Source of the DNA: DATFXM01 sp035315885
Lineage (GTDB): Bacteria; Acidobacteriota; Blastocatellia; UBA7656
Assembly (NCBI GenBank): GCA_035315885.1
Contig: DATFXM010000008.1
Coordinates: forward strand, 20,503-84,502
DNA length: 64,000 bases
Reading direction: 5' to 3'
The position numbers and the translations under genes are program-made. Of this stretch, positions 43,821 to 53,074 are shown one piece after another (the first letter of the stretch is position 1; every line of letters begins with the position of its first letter). The notes beneath the pieces are model-generated. The model searched no databases. It saw only the letters and a list, made by a program, of their open reading frames with translations, and was not told the DNA's origin.

Positions 43821-45524
43821 ATGGGCTCCGAGGACGATTACGTCGAAGTGTCGCTCACCGGTCACGAACTCCTGGACAACCCGCTGCTCAACAAAGGTAC
43901 TGCCTTCCCGGAAGACGAGCGCCGCGAGTTCGGCTTGTTTGGACTGCTGCCCCCGCACGTCGCCACTGTCGATGAACAACTCGCCCGCACTTACGGCAAC
44001 TACAAGATGAAAAACAGCGATCTCGAACGCTTCATCTTTCTTGTAGCGATGCAGGACCGCAACGAAACGCTCTTCTACATGCTCGTTCAGCAGCACATCA
44101 CAGAGATGATGCCCGTCATCTACACCCCTGTCGTCGGACTCGCCTGCCAGACATACAGCCGAATTTACCGGCGGCCTCGCGGCATTTACGTGTCCTACCA
44201 GTACAAAGACGAGATCGACACCGTGCTGGCTAACGCTCCTAACCCCAATACTGAAGTCATCGTGGTCACCGACGGCGAGCGAATACTTGGGTTGGGCGAC
44301 CTCGGGGTCGGCGGAATAGGAATCCCCGTGGGAAAGCTCGCTCTTTACACGTTGTGCGCTGGGATTCCTCCGGCTTCTACGCTGCCGATAATCCTCGATG
44401 TAGGCACCGACAACAAGGACCTGCTCGCCGACCCACTCTACCTCGGCTGGCGACACGAGCGTGTGCGCGGGCAGGACTACGATGACTTCATTGATGCGTT
44501 TATTAAGGCGGTGATGCGAAGATTCCCCACGGTGCTCCTTCAATGGGAGGACTTTGCAAAGAGCAACGCCTCACGGCTCCTCAATCGATATCGCGACCGG
44601 CTGTGTTCGTTCAATGACGACATACAAGGCACTGGAGCGGTAACGGTTGCCGGCCTAATCGCTGCGTCTCGCGTAATCGGCAAGAGGATGAGCGACCACC
44701 GAGTTGTGATGTTTGGCGCTGGTTCGGCCGCTAACGGCATTAGCGATCAAATTGTCGCCGCGATGATGATCGAAGGCACAGCGGAACTTGAAGCCCGATC
44801 TCGAATCTGGTTGGTGGACAAGCATGGGCTGGTGACTGCCTCACGCGAAGGATCTGAGGAAACAAAACAGAAGTACGCGAGGCCGCAGGCAGAGCTAACC
44901 TCGTGGAAGCTTCAAAACTCAAGTTACTGTGGCCTTGGAGATGTCGTGCACAACGTCTCACCGACCGTGCTGATAGGAACTTCTGCTCAACCAGGCTTGT
45001 TCACCGAAGCGGTTGTCCGGGAAATGGCGTCGCGCACTGAACGTCCGATCATTTTCCCGCTTTCAAACCCGACGTCCAAGAGCGAGGCCGTTCCGTCGGA
45101 CCTCCTGAAGTGGACAGATGGACGGGCGCTGATTGCAACCGGGAGTCCGTTTTTACCGGTCCAGATGGGCAGCGAACAGATCGACATCGGTCAGTGTAAC
45201 AATGCTTTTATCTTTCCCGGGGTGGGCCTTGGTGTAGTCGCGTCGAAGGCGAGGCGGGTTACCGAATCGATGTTCGTCGCGGCGGCTAAGGCTCTGGCGG
45301 AGTTCTCTCCAGCTTTGTCGGACAGCAAGGCGGCGTTATTCCCCGCGCTGGAAACTGTCAGAGAGGTTTCCAAGGCGGTGGCGCTTGCGGTGGCAGCCGA
45401 AGCTCGACGAAGCGGATTGACCGAGTTGATCGATGCCGGCCAGCTCGAGCGGGCGATTGAAGCAAAAATGTGGACACCGCGTTACGTGCCTTACCGGCGC
45501 AAGCGGACGTTAGCTGAGTACTGA
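43821..45524 (+). CDS. NAD-dependent malic enzyme (large bacterial type)
   Basis: Oxidative decarboxylation of malate to pyruvate. The 567-residue product resembles the MaeA/SfcA class: MPVIYTPVVGLACQTYS, RPRGIYVSY, the nucleotide-related ILGLGDLGVGGIGIPVGKLALYT, CSFNDDIQGTGAV (metal Asp region) and the Rossmann FGAGSAANGI. The ATG at 43821 has a strong AAAGGAGGAGGT five bases upstream; an in-frame ATG at 43755 lacks a ribosome site and is rejected. The TGA stop lies inside the heptad tract that follows. Confidence 0.93.
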   Translation: MGSEDDYVEVSLTGHELLDNPLLNKGTAFPEDERREFGLFGLLPPHVATVDEQLARTYGNYKMKNSDLERFIFLVAMQDRNETLFYMLVQQHITEMMPVIYTPVVGLACQTYSRIYRRPRGIYVSYQYKDEIDTVLANAPNPNTEVIVVTDGERILGLGDLGVGGIGIPVGKLALYTLCAGIPPASTLPIILDVGTDNKDLLADPLYLGWRHERVRGQDYDDFIDAFIKAVMRRFPTVLLQWEDFAKSNASRLLNRYRDRLCSFNDDIQGTGAVTVAGLIAASRVIGKRMSDHRVVMFGAGSAANGISDQIVAAMMIEGTAELEARSRIWLVDKHGLVTASREGSEETKQKYARPQAELTSWKLQNSSYCGLGDVVHNVSPTVLIGTSAQPGLFTEAVVREMASRTERPIIFPLSNPTSKSEAVPSDLLKWTDGRALIATGSPFLPVQMGSEQIDIGQCNNAFIFPGVGLGVVASKARRVTESMFVAAAKALAEFSPALSDSKAALFPALETVREVSKAVALAVAAEARRSGLTELIDAGQLERAIEAKMWTPRYVPYRRKRTLAEY

Positions 45525-45597
45525 GCTCTGAGTTCTGAGTAATCGTAAACGGCTGCCCGACCTTAACGGCATTCCTTCACTCAGAACTCAGAACTTA
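45514..45597. repeat. Heptad inverted-repeat element, GAGTACT/GTTCTGA type
   Basis: The left arm GAGTACTGAGCTCTGAGTTC overlaps the last codons and stop of the malic enzyme gene. The right arm ACTCAGAACTCAGAACTT is at 45579-45596. Confidence 0.8.
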
Positions 45598-45608
45598 ACG
45601 CCAGCCCC

Positions 45609-45650
45609 GAGAACTTCCAGGACGAGAACCTCTAGCAGGAGAACTTCTAG
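45609..45650. repeat. Three direct repeats GAGAACYTCYAG, period 15
   Basis: Copies at 45609-45620, 45624-45635 and 45639-45650, exactly 15 bp apart, ending 6 bp before the transporter ATG. They could be a regulator site or a repeat product; GGAGAA in the last copy is the nearest ribosome-site-like sequence. Confidence 0.7.
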
Positions 45651-45656
45651 AAAGCC

Positions 45657-46352
45657 ATGTCAAGAACTCGGCACGTCGAGAAGCATTTCACAGCAGGTGA
45701 TTCGGTTCGCGATATCGTCATCGGCATGTCAGACGGCTTGACCGTACCTTTTGCGTTGGCCGCGGGTCTTTCGGGGGCAGTGAGCTCCACGGCGATAGTG
45801 GTCACTGCGGGTCTTGCGGAGATAGCGGCAGGCTCGATTGCGATGGGGCTCGGCGGCTATCTCGCGGCGAAGAGTGACGCCGAACACTATGCAAGCGAGC
45901 GAAGTCGTGAGAAGCGCGAGGTCGCTTCGATTCCGGAAGAGGAACGCGAAGAGGTGGCGCGAGTGTTCAGAGGCTACGGTCTGACACCCGCTGAGATCGA
46001 GCCCATCGTGGATGCGTTGAGTAAACGGCCAAAGCAGTGGATCGATTTCATGATGCGATTTGAGCTTGGGCTGGAGGAACCCGACCCCAAGCGTGCGCTG
46101 ATCAGCGCGGTGACGATCGCCGGAGCTTACGTTGCGGGCGGGCTGGTACCGCTTGCTCCTTACATCTTGCTGCGGGATCGCTTCGGCGCGCTATGGCTCT
46201 CAATTGCAGTCACGCTTCTGGCGCTGTTGATCTTCGGATATGTGAAGGGGAGGTTGACTACAGCGAAGCCTTTTCGGAGCGCTCTTCAGACCGCGCTGAC
46301 GGGTAGCGTCGCGGCAGGCGCCGCGTTCCTCATCGCAAGGGCGATTTCTTAA
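45657..46352 (+). CDS. VIT1/CCC1 family metal transporter
   Basis: 231-residue membrane protein of the family that moves iron or manganese ions. It opens with HFTAGDSVRDIVIGMSDGLTVPFALAAGLSG, has AAGSIAMGLGGYLAAKSDAEHY, a cytoplasmic Glu-rich loop (about 85-130, EREEVARVFRGYGL) and three more helices (about 145-168, 178-196, 208-229). The acidic loop may bind metal. Direct repeats sit just ahead of the start. Family call firm; the metal is not known. Confidence 0.9.
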   Translation: MSRTRHVEKHFTAGDSVRDIVIGMSDGLTVPFALAAGLSGAVSSTAIVVTAGLAEIAAGSIAMGLGGYLAAKSDAEHYASERSREKREVASIPEEEREEVARVFRGYGLTPAEIEPIVDALSKRPKQWIDFMMRFELGLEEPDPKRALISAVTIAGAYVAGGLVPLAPYILLRDRFGALWLSIAVTLLALLIFGYVKGRLTTAKPFRSALQTALTGSVAAGAAFLIARAIS

Positions 46353-46418
46353 GTGCTGAGTGCTGAGTGCCAACCCCAACGGGGTTGCGTAACTCACCAC
46401 TCAGCACTCAGCACTCTC
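46352..46418. repeat. Heptad pair enclosing a mini palindrome
   Basis: Left GTGCTGA units begin at the stop of the transporter gene; the right ACTCAGC units end at about 46416. Between them is CCAACCCCAACGGGGTTGCG (46372-46391), the terminal hairpin of the 232-bp element in miniature. Confidence 0.8.
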
Positions 46419-46491
46419 TGGTGACTGGAAAATACGATTTGTCGCGAGATATCATTCTCGGGTCAAATACAACACTCAAGGAGATTGCACA

Positions 46492-47331
46492 ATGCTGTTC
46501 GGCGTTGGAATGTTTTCCACCGATTACGCGATCAGACCCGATGAACTGGCTCGTGAAGCTGAAGACAGGGGATTCGAATCGCTGTGGGTCCCGGAACACA
46601 CTCACATCCCCGCAAGCAGGCGCAGTCCGTGGCCCGGCGGCGGGGAACTCCCAAAAGAGTACTGGCACACTTATGATCCCTTCGTAGCCCTCACTGCCGC
46701 CGCAGCGGTCACCTCCACAATAAAGATCGCTACGGGAATCTGCCTGATCATCGAGCGCGACCCCATTACTACAGCCAAGGAGGTCGCCAGCCTCGATTTC
46801 CTTTCCGGCGGGCGGTTCATCTTCGGCATCGGCGGAGGCTGGAACGCCGAAGAAATGGAAAATCACGGCACGGACTTCAAAAAGCGCTGGAGGCTAATGC
46901 GCGAGCGCATACTTGCGATGAAGGAGATCTGGACAAAGGAGGAAGCCGAATATCACGGCGAGTTCGTCAACTTCGATCCAATCTGGGCCTATCCCAAGCC
47001 GCGCCAGGAACCCCACCCCCCGATCTTGATGGGCGGATACGGTCCCACCACGTTCGACCGCGTGATCGAGTATTGCGACGGTTGGATGCCGATCGGTTTC
47101 AGGTTGGAAGGCCTGAAGGAAAAAATCGCCGAGCTGAAAAAAAAGGCTGAAAACGCGGGTCGCAATCCGGAGTCTATCTCGGTAACTGTCTTTGGCCCGA
47201 AACCGGATAAGAAGGAGTTGGCCGAGCTGTCGGACCTCGGAATCGAACGAGTGATTCTAATGCTGCCCGCTGCCGCGCGCGACACCGTCCTTCCTTTGCT
47301 TGATCAGTATGCCGCGCTGAAAGTTCTATAG
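46492..47331 (+). CDS. LLM-class (F420-dependent type) oxidoreductase
   Basis: 279-residue luciferase-like TIM-barrel enzyme. LREAEDRGFESLWVPEHTHIP-like opening, VTSTIKIATGICLIIERDP, DFLSGGRFIFGIGGGWNAEE and PHPPILMGGYGP match the F420-dependent LLM group, though some members use FMN. Substrate is unknown. AAGGAGA lies eight bases before the ATG. It is convergent with dinG, with a hairpin at 47352-47389 between them. Confidence 0.86.
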   Translation: MLFGVGMFSTDYAIRPDELAREAEDRGFESLWVPEHTHIPASRRSPWPGGGELPKEYWHTYDPFVALTAAAAVTSTIKIATGICLIIERDPITTAKEVASLDFLSGGRFIFGIGGGWNAEEMENHGTDFKKRWRLMRERILAMKEIWTKEEAEYHGEFVNFDPIWAYPKPRQEPHPPILMGGYGPTTFDRVIEYCDGWMPIGFRLEGLKEKIAELKKKAENAGRNPESISVTVFGPKPDKKELAELSDLGIERVILMLPAAARDTVLPLLDQYAALKVL

Positions 47332-47351
47332 GGACGCATCAACTACAAGAC

Positions 47352-47389
47352 GCAGGGTCGCAACGAACTTGCATTGGTTGCGACTCTGC
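47352..47389. terminator. Hairpin between convergent LLM and dinG genes
   Basis: A 13-bp stem, GCAGGGTCGCAAC with GTTGCGACTCTGC (one G-T pair), and a 12-nt loop. There is no T run on either side, so it is a structured barrier rather than a classic terminator. Confidence 0.5.
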
Positions 47390-47405
47390 ATTCCTGCCTC
47401 ACGCC

Positions 47406-49430
47406 TTATTGAGGGTTGAAGACGGATTCAGCTTCTTCGATGCTCGAAATCACTCGGCAACGCGGGATGCTTTCGAGAAAAAACCTGCCGTACGATTTGG
47501 TCCGAATTCGAGGGTCCAGAATCGACAGGACGCCGCGATCGGAGCTGGACCGAATCAATCTTCCCAGCCCCTGTTTCAAAGTGATCGCCGCCTGCGGCAC
47601 CGAGTACTCGTAAAAGGAGCTACCGCCGTTTTCATCGATAAACCGCTGACGGGCTGCGACCACCGGATCGGTCGGGACGGCAAACGGCAACTTGGAAATA
47701 ATAACGCACGACAAGGCCTCTCCCTGCACATCGACTCCCTGCCAGAAGGATGACGTCGCGAACAAAACTGCGCCGGAGGTTGTGCGAAATCGCTCGAGCA
47801 ATCCGTTCTTTGACCCTTCACCCTGGATAAAGACCGGGAAATCCACTCGATGCCTCACGCGCTCGTAGGTAGCTCTCATCGACGCTACGCTCGTAAACAG
47901 AACGAACGCGCGTCCCCTGGTTGTCTCGAGAATCTTTACGATTTCTTCAACCGACGAATCGAGAAAGGCTCGGTCGCGGGGATCGGGCATCTTTCGGGGC
48001 AGGTAAAGCACCGCCTGTTGCTCAAAATCGAAATGCGAATCGACGATCAACTCTCGAGCGTGCGCAATTCCAAGCCGGCTCCGAATGAACTCGAAGTTTT
48101 TGCCCGCAGTCAGAGTAGCCGAAGTTAGAACAGCGCTGTGCACTTTGCCAAAAAGCGCATCGTCCAGGATGCAGGAAATGTCGATCGGAGTTGCGTGTAA
48201 AAAGACTCCCCGCCCTCGCTTCTCCATCCAGTACACATAATTTGGTTCGGTGCAGCTTACGACGAACTCCAGCTCGAACTTGAGACTCTGCGCGCGTCTC
48301 ACGATGTTGTCCAACTCCGGAGGCGCATCCGTTACCAGACTAAGAGCCGATATCAATCTCACGATCGAGTTGCTGAGCGCAAGGTATGCCTCTCCGGCCT
48401 TCGTAGTGACAGTATTGCCTTCGGCATCCTCGCGGACGAACAACGATTCATCGACCTGGTATCGACCGCCGTCATCCGCCTCCTTAGAGAATCGGTTCTG
48501 CGAGCCGCGTCGATAAGCGGAGCCTCCGTGTGTGACCTCTCGTTCATCGGCGTCGAATGCCGGCTGACTGCGAAGCGTCAGCCAGAAAACATCCGAGCGC
48601 TGACCTACTCGAGCCAGCGCCCTGGTCACCTCACCGGCCTGACCCGAATCCTCGATGGTTATCTTCAACGCATCCTGCAACAGGTCCGAGACGCGATAGT
48701 TTGAAACGCTCGTGCCGAAATACTCAGCAGCAACGTCCTCGATCTCGTGCGCTTCGTCGAATATCACCGTCGAATACTCCGGCAGGACGGATCCGTAGTC
48801 TCCGTTTCGCAACGCGAGATCGGCGAAGAACAAGTGATGGTTTATGATGACGACGTCTGCATCCAGGGCTTCGCGACGCATTCGAGTGATAAAACAAACG
48901 TCGAAATCCGGACAGCGCTGGCCAAGACAGGTCTCTGCACGCGCGTCAATTTGCGGCCAGAATCCGAGGGTTTCGGGCAAATCGGTGAGCTCCGCCCGGT
49001 CACCGGTCTCGCTCTCCGCCGCCCACTTGCGGATTCTCTCGAAGTTGTTGACGTCTTCAAGGCCTTCAAGCATTGGAGTCTCGGTCGACTTCTTCAAGCG
49101 ATGCAGACACACGTAATTCGACCTGCCTTTCATGCAAACGGCTTTGAAAGGGGTCGGCGCGATCTGTTGAAGAAATGGGATGTCCTTCTTGTAGAGCTGT
49201 TCCTGTAGCGCCTTTGTCGCGGTAGCAACCAGCACTCGGCGACCGGCAACCAGCGACGGGATGAGATACGCGAGGGTCTTGCCAGTTCCAGTGCCTGCTT
49301 CAACCAGGATGACCCCACCCTCTTGAAGAGTGCGATGCACTTGCTCGGCCATTTCGATCTGGCCGGGGCGATACTCGTAGTTCGGATGATACTGCGCGAT
49401 CAGTCCATCTGGACCAAAAACTTCTTCCAT
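47406..49430 (-). CDS. DinG/YoaA-family ATP-dependent helicase
   Basis: 674-residue superfamily 2 helicase of the XPD-like group, acting in DNA repair. Walker A is VEAGTGTGKT (44-53) and the DEAH box is VIFDEAHEIED. Cysteines at CMKGRSNYVC and CLGQRCPDFDVC can form the iron-sulphur cluster of the family. C-terminal motifs include FQGVDVQGEALSCVIISKLPF-like and QGLGRLIRSSSDRGVLSILD. It lies 4 bp after glyA on the minus strand, so it is probably co-transcribed. Confidence 0.92.
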   Translation of the reverse strand: MEEVFGPDGLIAQYHPNYEYRPGQIEMAEQVHRTLQEGGVILVEAGTGTGKTLAYLIPSLVAGRRVLVATATKALQEQLYKKDIPFLQQIAPTPFKAVCMKGRSNYVCLHRLKKSTETPMLEGLEDVNNFERIRKWAAESETGDRAELTDLPETLGFWPQIDARAETCLGQRCPDFDVCFITRMRREALDADVVIINHHLFFADLALRNGDYGSVLPEYSTVIFDEAHEIEDVAAEYFGTSVSNYRVSDLLQDALKITIEDSGQAGEVTRALARVGQRSDVFWLTLRSQPAFDADEREVTHGGSAYRRGSQNRFSKEADDGGRYQVDESLFVREDAEGNTVTTKAGEAYLALSNSIVRLISALSLVTDAPPELDNIVRRAQSLKFELEFVVSCTEPNYVYWMEKRGRGVFLHATPIDISCILDDALFGKVHSAVLTSATLTAGKNFEFIRSRLGIAHARELIVDSHFDFEQQAVLYLPRKMPDPRDRAFLDSSVEEIVKILETTRGRAFVLFTSVASMRATYERVRHRVDFPVFIQGEGSKNGLLERFRTTSGAVLFATSSFWQGVDVQGEALSCVIISKLPFAVPTDPVVAARQRFIDENGGSSFYEYSVPQAAITLKQGLGRLIRSSSDRGVLSILDPRIRTKSYGRFFLESIPRCRVISSIEEAESVFNPQ

Positions 49431-49434
49431 TAAC

Positions 49435-50718
49435 TTAGCTCGACTGTGCGCGGCTCCGCACCAACCGTTTCTCGTAGATTGGAAATCCCTCGCAGAGCTC
49501 CTTTACGCGGGCCCTGACGCTCGTCGCCACCGCTTCGCTCTCCGGATCCGCCAGCACCTCGTTTATGAGCCCTGCGATGAGAGTCATTTCGGCTTCCTTC
49601 ATCCCCCTGGTAGTCAGCGCCGGCGAACCGATTCGGACTCCCGAAGCCTTCATAGGCGGCTGCGTATCAAACGGTATGGCGTTCTTGTTGACGGTGATCC
49701 CCGCGCGTTCGAGCGCTTTCTCCGCAATCGATCCGGTGATTCCCCTGACAAAAACATCAACCAGCATCAGGTGATTATCCGTGCCGCCCGACACGATTCG
49801 AAAGCCGAGCGACGTGAGCTCGCTCGCAAGCACCGTTGCGTTTGCGATCACCTGCTGCTGATATGCCTTGAAGCTTGGCTCCATCGCTTCTTTGAGACAG
49901 ACTGCTTTTGCGGCCACGACGTGCATCAACGGCCCGCCTTGTATGGTGGGGAACACCGCGCGATCGAGCTCCTTTTGAAATCGTTCGCGACACATCACCA
50001 TGCCGGCGCGAGGCCCGCGAAGTGTTTTGTGTGTGGTGGTGGTGACGAAGTCCATATGCGGAATCGGACTCGGATGAAGGCCAACGGCCACCAGCCCGGA
50101 GATATGTGCAATATCCGCCATAGAATAGGCGCCTACATCCTTTGCTATGCGGGCGATGCGCTCGAAATCGATCGTGCGTGAGTAAGCGGAGGCTCCGCAG
50201 AGTATCAACTTCGGCTTGTGCTCATGCGCCAGCCGCTCGAGCTCGTCGTAGTCGATGGTCTCGGCATCTTTGGTTACGCCGTATGGGACGATCTTGTAGC
50301 TGCGTCCCGAAAAATTCAGTGGATGTCCATGAGTAAGGTGCCCGCCGTGGGCGAGATTCATACCGAGTATTGTGTCCCCGTATCGCAGCACCGCTAGATA
50401 CACCGCCATATTCGCCTGTGACCCCGAATGCGGCTGCACGTTCACGTGCTCGCAACCAAAGATCTGTTTTGCGCGCTCGATCGCAAGGTTCTCGGCCTGG
50501 TCCACAAATTCACAGCCTCCGTAGTAGCGCTTGCCCGGGTAGCCTTCGGCGTATTTGTTTGTCAACACCGAGCCCATCGCTTCCAGGACCGCTTCAGAAA
50601 CAAAGTTTTCCGAAGCGATCATTTCGAGGTTGTAGGCCAGGCGATTCTCTTCCCTCGCGATCACCTCCGCGATTTCGGAATCGACTTCTTCTAACGTCCT
50701 GTTCATCAGTGAGGTCAT
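49435..50718 (-). CDS. glyA: Serine hydroxymethyltransferase
   Basis: Converts serine and tetrahydrofolate to glycine and methylene-THF, linking to the gcv operon. The 427-residue product has AYNLEMIASENFVSEAVLEAMGSVLTNKYAEGYPGKRYYGG at the start, the PLP lysine Lys231 in TTTTHKTLRGPRAG, and GSPALTTRGMKE. The ATG at 50718 has AAAGG seven bases upstream; a longer frame from 50796 is rejected. dinG follows after 4 bp. Confidence 0.96.
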   Translation of the reverse strand: MTSLMNRTLEEVDSEIAEVIAREENRLAYNLEMIASENFVSEAVLEAMGSVLTNKYAEGYPGKRYYGGCEFVDQAENLAIERAKQIFGCEHVNVQPHSGSQANMAVYLAVLRYGDTILGMNLAHGGHLTHGHPLNFSGRSYKIVPYGVTKDAETIDYDELERLAHEHKPKLILCGASAYSRTIDFERIARIAKDVGAYSMADIAHISGLVAVGLHPSPIPHMDFVTTTTHKTLRGPRAGMVMCRERFQKELDRAVFPTIQGGPLMHVVAAKAVCLKEAMEPSFKAYQQQVIANATVLASELTSLGFRIVSGGTDNHLMLVDVFVRGITGSIAEKALERAGITVNKNAIPFDTQPPMKASGVRIGSPALTTRGMKEAEMTLIAGLINEVLADPESEAVATSVRARVKELCEGFPIYEKRLVRSRAQSS

Positions 50719-50802
50719 TAGCTGCCTTTCAATTGGCTGGTATGTAACGCATGGCTTCGCGATTGTGATAGTACCGCAGCAAAATTGGGGGTGCAATGAG
50801 GG

Positions 50803-50954
50803 GGAGTTCTGAGTCCTGAGTTCTGAGTTCCGAGTACTGAGTACGAGACTCAGAACTCAGAACTCGGTACTCAGAACTTCCGTATGTTCACTGCGATTGA
50901 TCTGTGTGATAGCATCTAGCCCTTCTCATCTCAGAACTCAGAACTCAGAACTTA
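50803..50954. repeat. Heptad inverted-repeat element plus a third arm
   Basis: The left arm has GTTCTGA/GTCCTGA/GTACTGA units (50803-50845), immediately followed by the mirrored right arm (50845-50881). A further right-type arm lies at 50930-50954. It fills most of the glyA-hutH divergent spacer. Confidence 0.85.
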
Positions 50955-50980
50955 GATTTGGGGAGGATCGATAATAACGA

Positions 50981-52471
50981 ATGGTGGAGATTGACGGAGG
51001 GTCTTTGACCCTGGAGCAGACCGCCGCCGTGGCCGACGGCGCTGAGGTGACCATTGCACCGCTTGCTTTCAAGCGGGTCGACCGCGCGCGAAGATTTGTA
51101 GATGACCTCGTGGCTGGTGGTCACGTGGTCTACGGCATCAATACCGGGTTTGGAGCGCTCGCCGACGTCAGCATTCCCGGTGAAAAACTTCGCGAACTTC
51201 AACTGAACCTGGTGCGCTCTCACGCCTGCGGCATCGGAGAGGCGCTGCCGGAGCGCGCCGTTCGAGCAATCATGCTGCAGCGGGCGAATGTCCTTGCCAA
51301 GGGTTACTCCGGTTGCCGAATGGCGGTGATCGAAAGCCTCGTGAAGATGTTGAACGCGCGGGTGCACCCGGTGATTCCATCACGCGGATCCGTAGGCGCA
51401 TCCGGTGATCTAGCTCCACTAGCCCACCTCGCGTTGGTTGTGATCGGCGAGGGTGAGGCTCAGTATGCTGGCGAACGAATGGGAGGGGCCGCGGCGCTCG
51501 CGCGCGCCGGCATCGAACCTCTCACGCTGGAGGCGAAGGAGGGGCTGGCGCTGCTCAACGGGACGCAAGCCATGACCGGAGTCGGCGGCCTGGCGTTGCT
51601 TGGCGCCGAGCGTCTAGCGGATGCCGCCGATATCACCGGCGCGATGTCGCTCGAGGCGCTGAAGGGCACTCCGGTCGCCTTCGATCATAAGATTCAAGCG
51701 GTCAGACCGCACCCGGGACAAATGCGCAGCGCCCGCCGCCTGCGCGAGCTGATCGAGGGCAGCGCCATCAGGGAGTCTCATCGTGATCACGCCGTAGATC
51801 CTCGAGTGCAGGATGCATACGCACTTCGTTGCATGCCTCAAGTACACGGCGCGGTGCGCGACGCTCTGGCCCACGTGCGAAGGATTCTGGAGATTGAAAT
51901 CAACAGCGCAACCGATAATCCGCTGATCTTCGCCGATTCAAATGAAGTCTTGTCCGGAGGAAATTTTCATGGCGAGCCGTTGGCGTTGGCATACGACTAC
52001 GCCGCCGTAGCGGTCGCCGACCTCGGCACAATTTCGGAGCGTCGCGTGGAGAGACTAGTCAATCCGGAACTTTCAGGGCTTCCGGCATTTCTCACGCGGG
52101 AGCCTGGCACGAGCTCGGGACTGATGTTGGCGCAAGTCGCTGCGGTTTCGCTCATCGCCGAAAACAACGTGCTCGCTCATCCCGCGTCGGTAACCAACTT
52201 GCCCACATCCGGAAACAAGGAAGACCACGTCAGCATGGGCATGACCTCGGCACTCAAGCTCACGCAGGTTGTGAAGAACGTCGAGGTGATCCTCGCGATT
52301 GAGTTGCTGTGCGCGGCTCAGGGTCTGGAATTTCTCAAACCATTGAAGCCCGGACCGAAGCTCTCAGAGGTATACAATCGAGTGCGTGAAGTGGTGCCGC
52401 CACTCGATCGCGACATGCCGCTCAGCGGATATATCCAGTCGCTCGTGGCGGTGGTCAGAGATCTCGATTGA
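50981..52471 (+). CDS. hutH: Histidine ammonia-lyase
   Basis: Removes ammonia from histidine to give urocanate. The 496-residue enzyme has the Ala140-Ser141-Gly142 triad that cyclises to the MIO group (GSVGASGDLAPLAHL), YGINTGFGALADV, ATDNPLIFADSNEVLSGGNFHGEP and NKEDHVSMGM. A GGGGAGGA stretch lies about 13 bases before the ATG. It is followed by hutU 600 bp downstream, with a small reverse gene between them. Confidence 0.97.
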   Translation: MVEIDGGSLTLEQTAAVADGAEVTIAPLAFKRVDRARRFVDDLVAGGHVVYGINTGFGALADVSIPGEKLRELQLNLVRSHACGIGEALPERAVRAIMLQRANVLAKGYSGCRMAVIESLVKMLNARVHPVIPSRGSVGASGDLAPLAHLALVVIGEGEAQYAGERMGGAAALARAGIEPLTLEAKEGLALLNGTQAMTGVGGLALLGAERLADAADITGAMSLEALKGTPVAFDHKIQAVRPHPGQMRSARRLRELIEGSAIRESHRDHAVDPRVQDAYALRCMPQVHGAVRDALAHVRRILEIEINSATDNPLIFADSNEVLSGGNFHGEPLALAYDYAAVAVADLGTISERRVERLVNPELSGLPAFLTREPGTSSGLMLAQVAAVSLIAENNVLAHPASVTNLPTSGNKEDHVSMGMTSALKLTQVVKNVEVILAIELLCAAQGLEFLKPLKPGPKLSEVYNRVREVVPPLDRDMPLSGYIQSLVAVVRDLD

Positions 52472-52492
52472 TTTTTGAGTTAGAAAAATTTT

Positions 52493-52515
52493 GGCCGGCG
52501 GAGTGAACGCCGGCC
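52493..52515. terminator. Bidirectional hairpin after hutH
   Basis: An 8-bp perfect GC stem, GGCCGGCG/CGCCGGCC, with a 7-nt loop. On the minus strand it is followed by AAAATTTTTC, on the plus strand by TTGAAG. It separates convergent hutH and the DUF5658 gene. Confidence 0.75.
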
Positions 52516-52545
52516 TTGAAGAAAAGAGAGGAAGATAAAAACAGA

Positions 52546-52887
52546 TCAGCCGAAGAGAATAATCGCCAGATGATAGCCGCAAACAAAGCCGTAGAGACCC
52601 AGGATGAACCTGATGCCTATTCGAGCGGTCCTCAGGTGTGAATAGTTATAGCAGACCATCAGTCCCATCGCGGTAAGCAACATCTTGACGCCGAAGAACA
52701 GAAGAGCGTGCCTTTGAATCAACGTATCCATCAGAGGATTAGCCTCCAAAGCAACGCCGCGACCGATGTGCTGCATTGTGGCAACGGCATCCCACGCGGA
52801 CATGACGATTGCCGCAAGTACACAGGCAAATGAACGGGAATCCCGGACAGGGAAAACCGCCCGGGCAATTGGGGGCTTTGCCATCAT
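52546..52887 (-). CDS. DUF5658-like small membrane protein
   Basis: 113-residue protein with three or four hydrophobic helices. WDAVATMQHIGRGVALEANPLMDTLIQRHALLFFGVKMLLTAMGLMVCYN fits DUF5658, whose marks are D-x-x-x-T, EANP and a conserved lysine in the third helix. Function is unknown. It is inserted in reverse between hutH and hutU. Confidence 0.7.
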   Translation of the reverse strand: MMAKPPIARAVFPVRDSRSFACVLAAIVMSAWDAVATMQHIGRGVALEANPLMDTLIQRHALLFFGVKMLLTAMGLMVCYNYSHLRTARIGIRFILGLYGFVCGYHLAIILFG

Positions 52888-53019
52888 AAAGACCTCTTCT
52901 GCTCGATACTCTCAAACGCTAGTACCGGCTGCCGAGCTTAAAAATACTACGCGAAAACCGCCGAATCAATTCCCCGACGGGGTAGGAGCCTCTTGCCGAT
53001 CTCGGACTCCAAAACCCTG

Positions 53020-53028
53020 TGCTAGAAT
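53020..53028 (+). promoter_or_regulatory. Extended -10 promoter of hutU
   Basis: TGC-TAGAAT fits an extended -10. No good -35 is seen at the right distance. It lies 46 bp ahead of the hutU ATG, giving hutU its own promoter downstream of the reverse gene. Confidence 0.5.
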
Positions 53029-53074
53029 CTCCTCACAATTCTCAAATTGCTAATGACCCGTTTCTTTCAAACCT

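Noticed and set aside
52993..53028. TTGCCG/TAGAAT pair as a full hutU promoter
   Set aside because: The spacing is 24 bp, too long. Only the extended -10 is kept.
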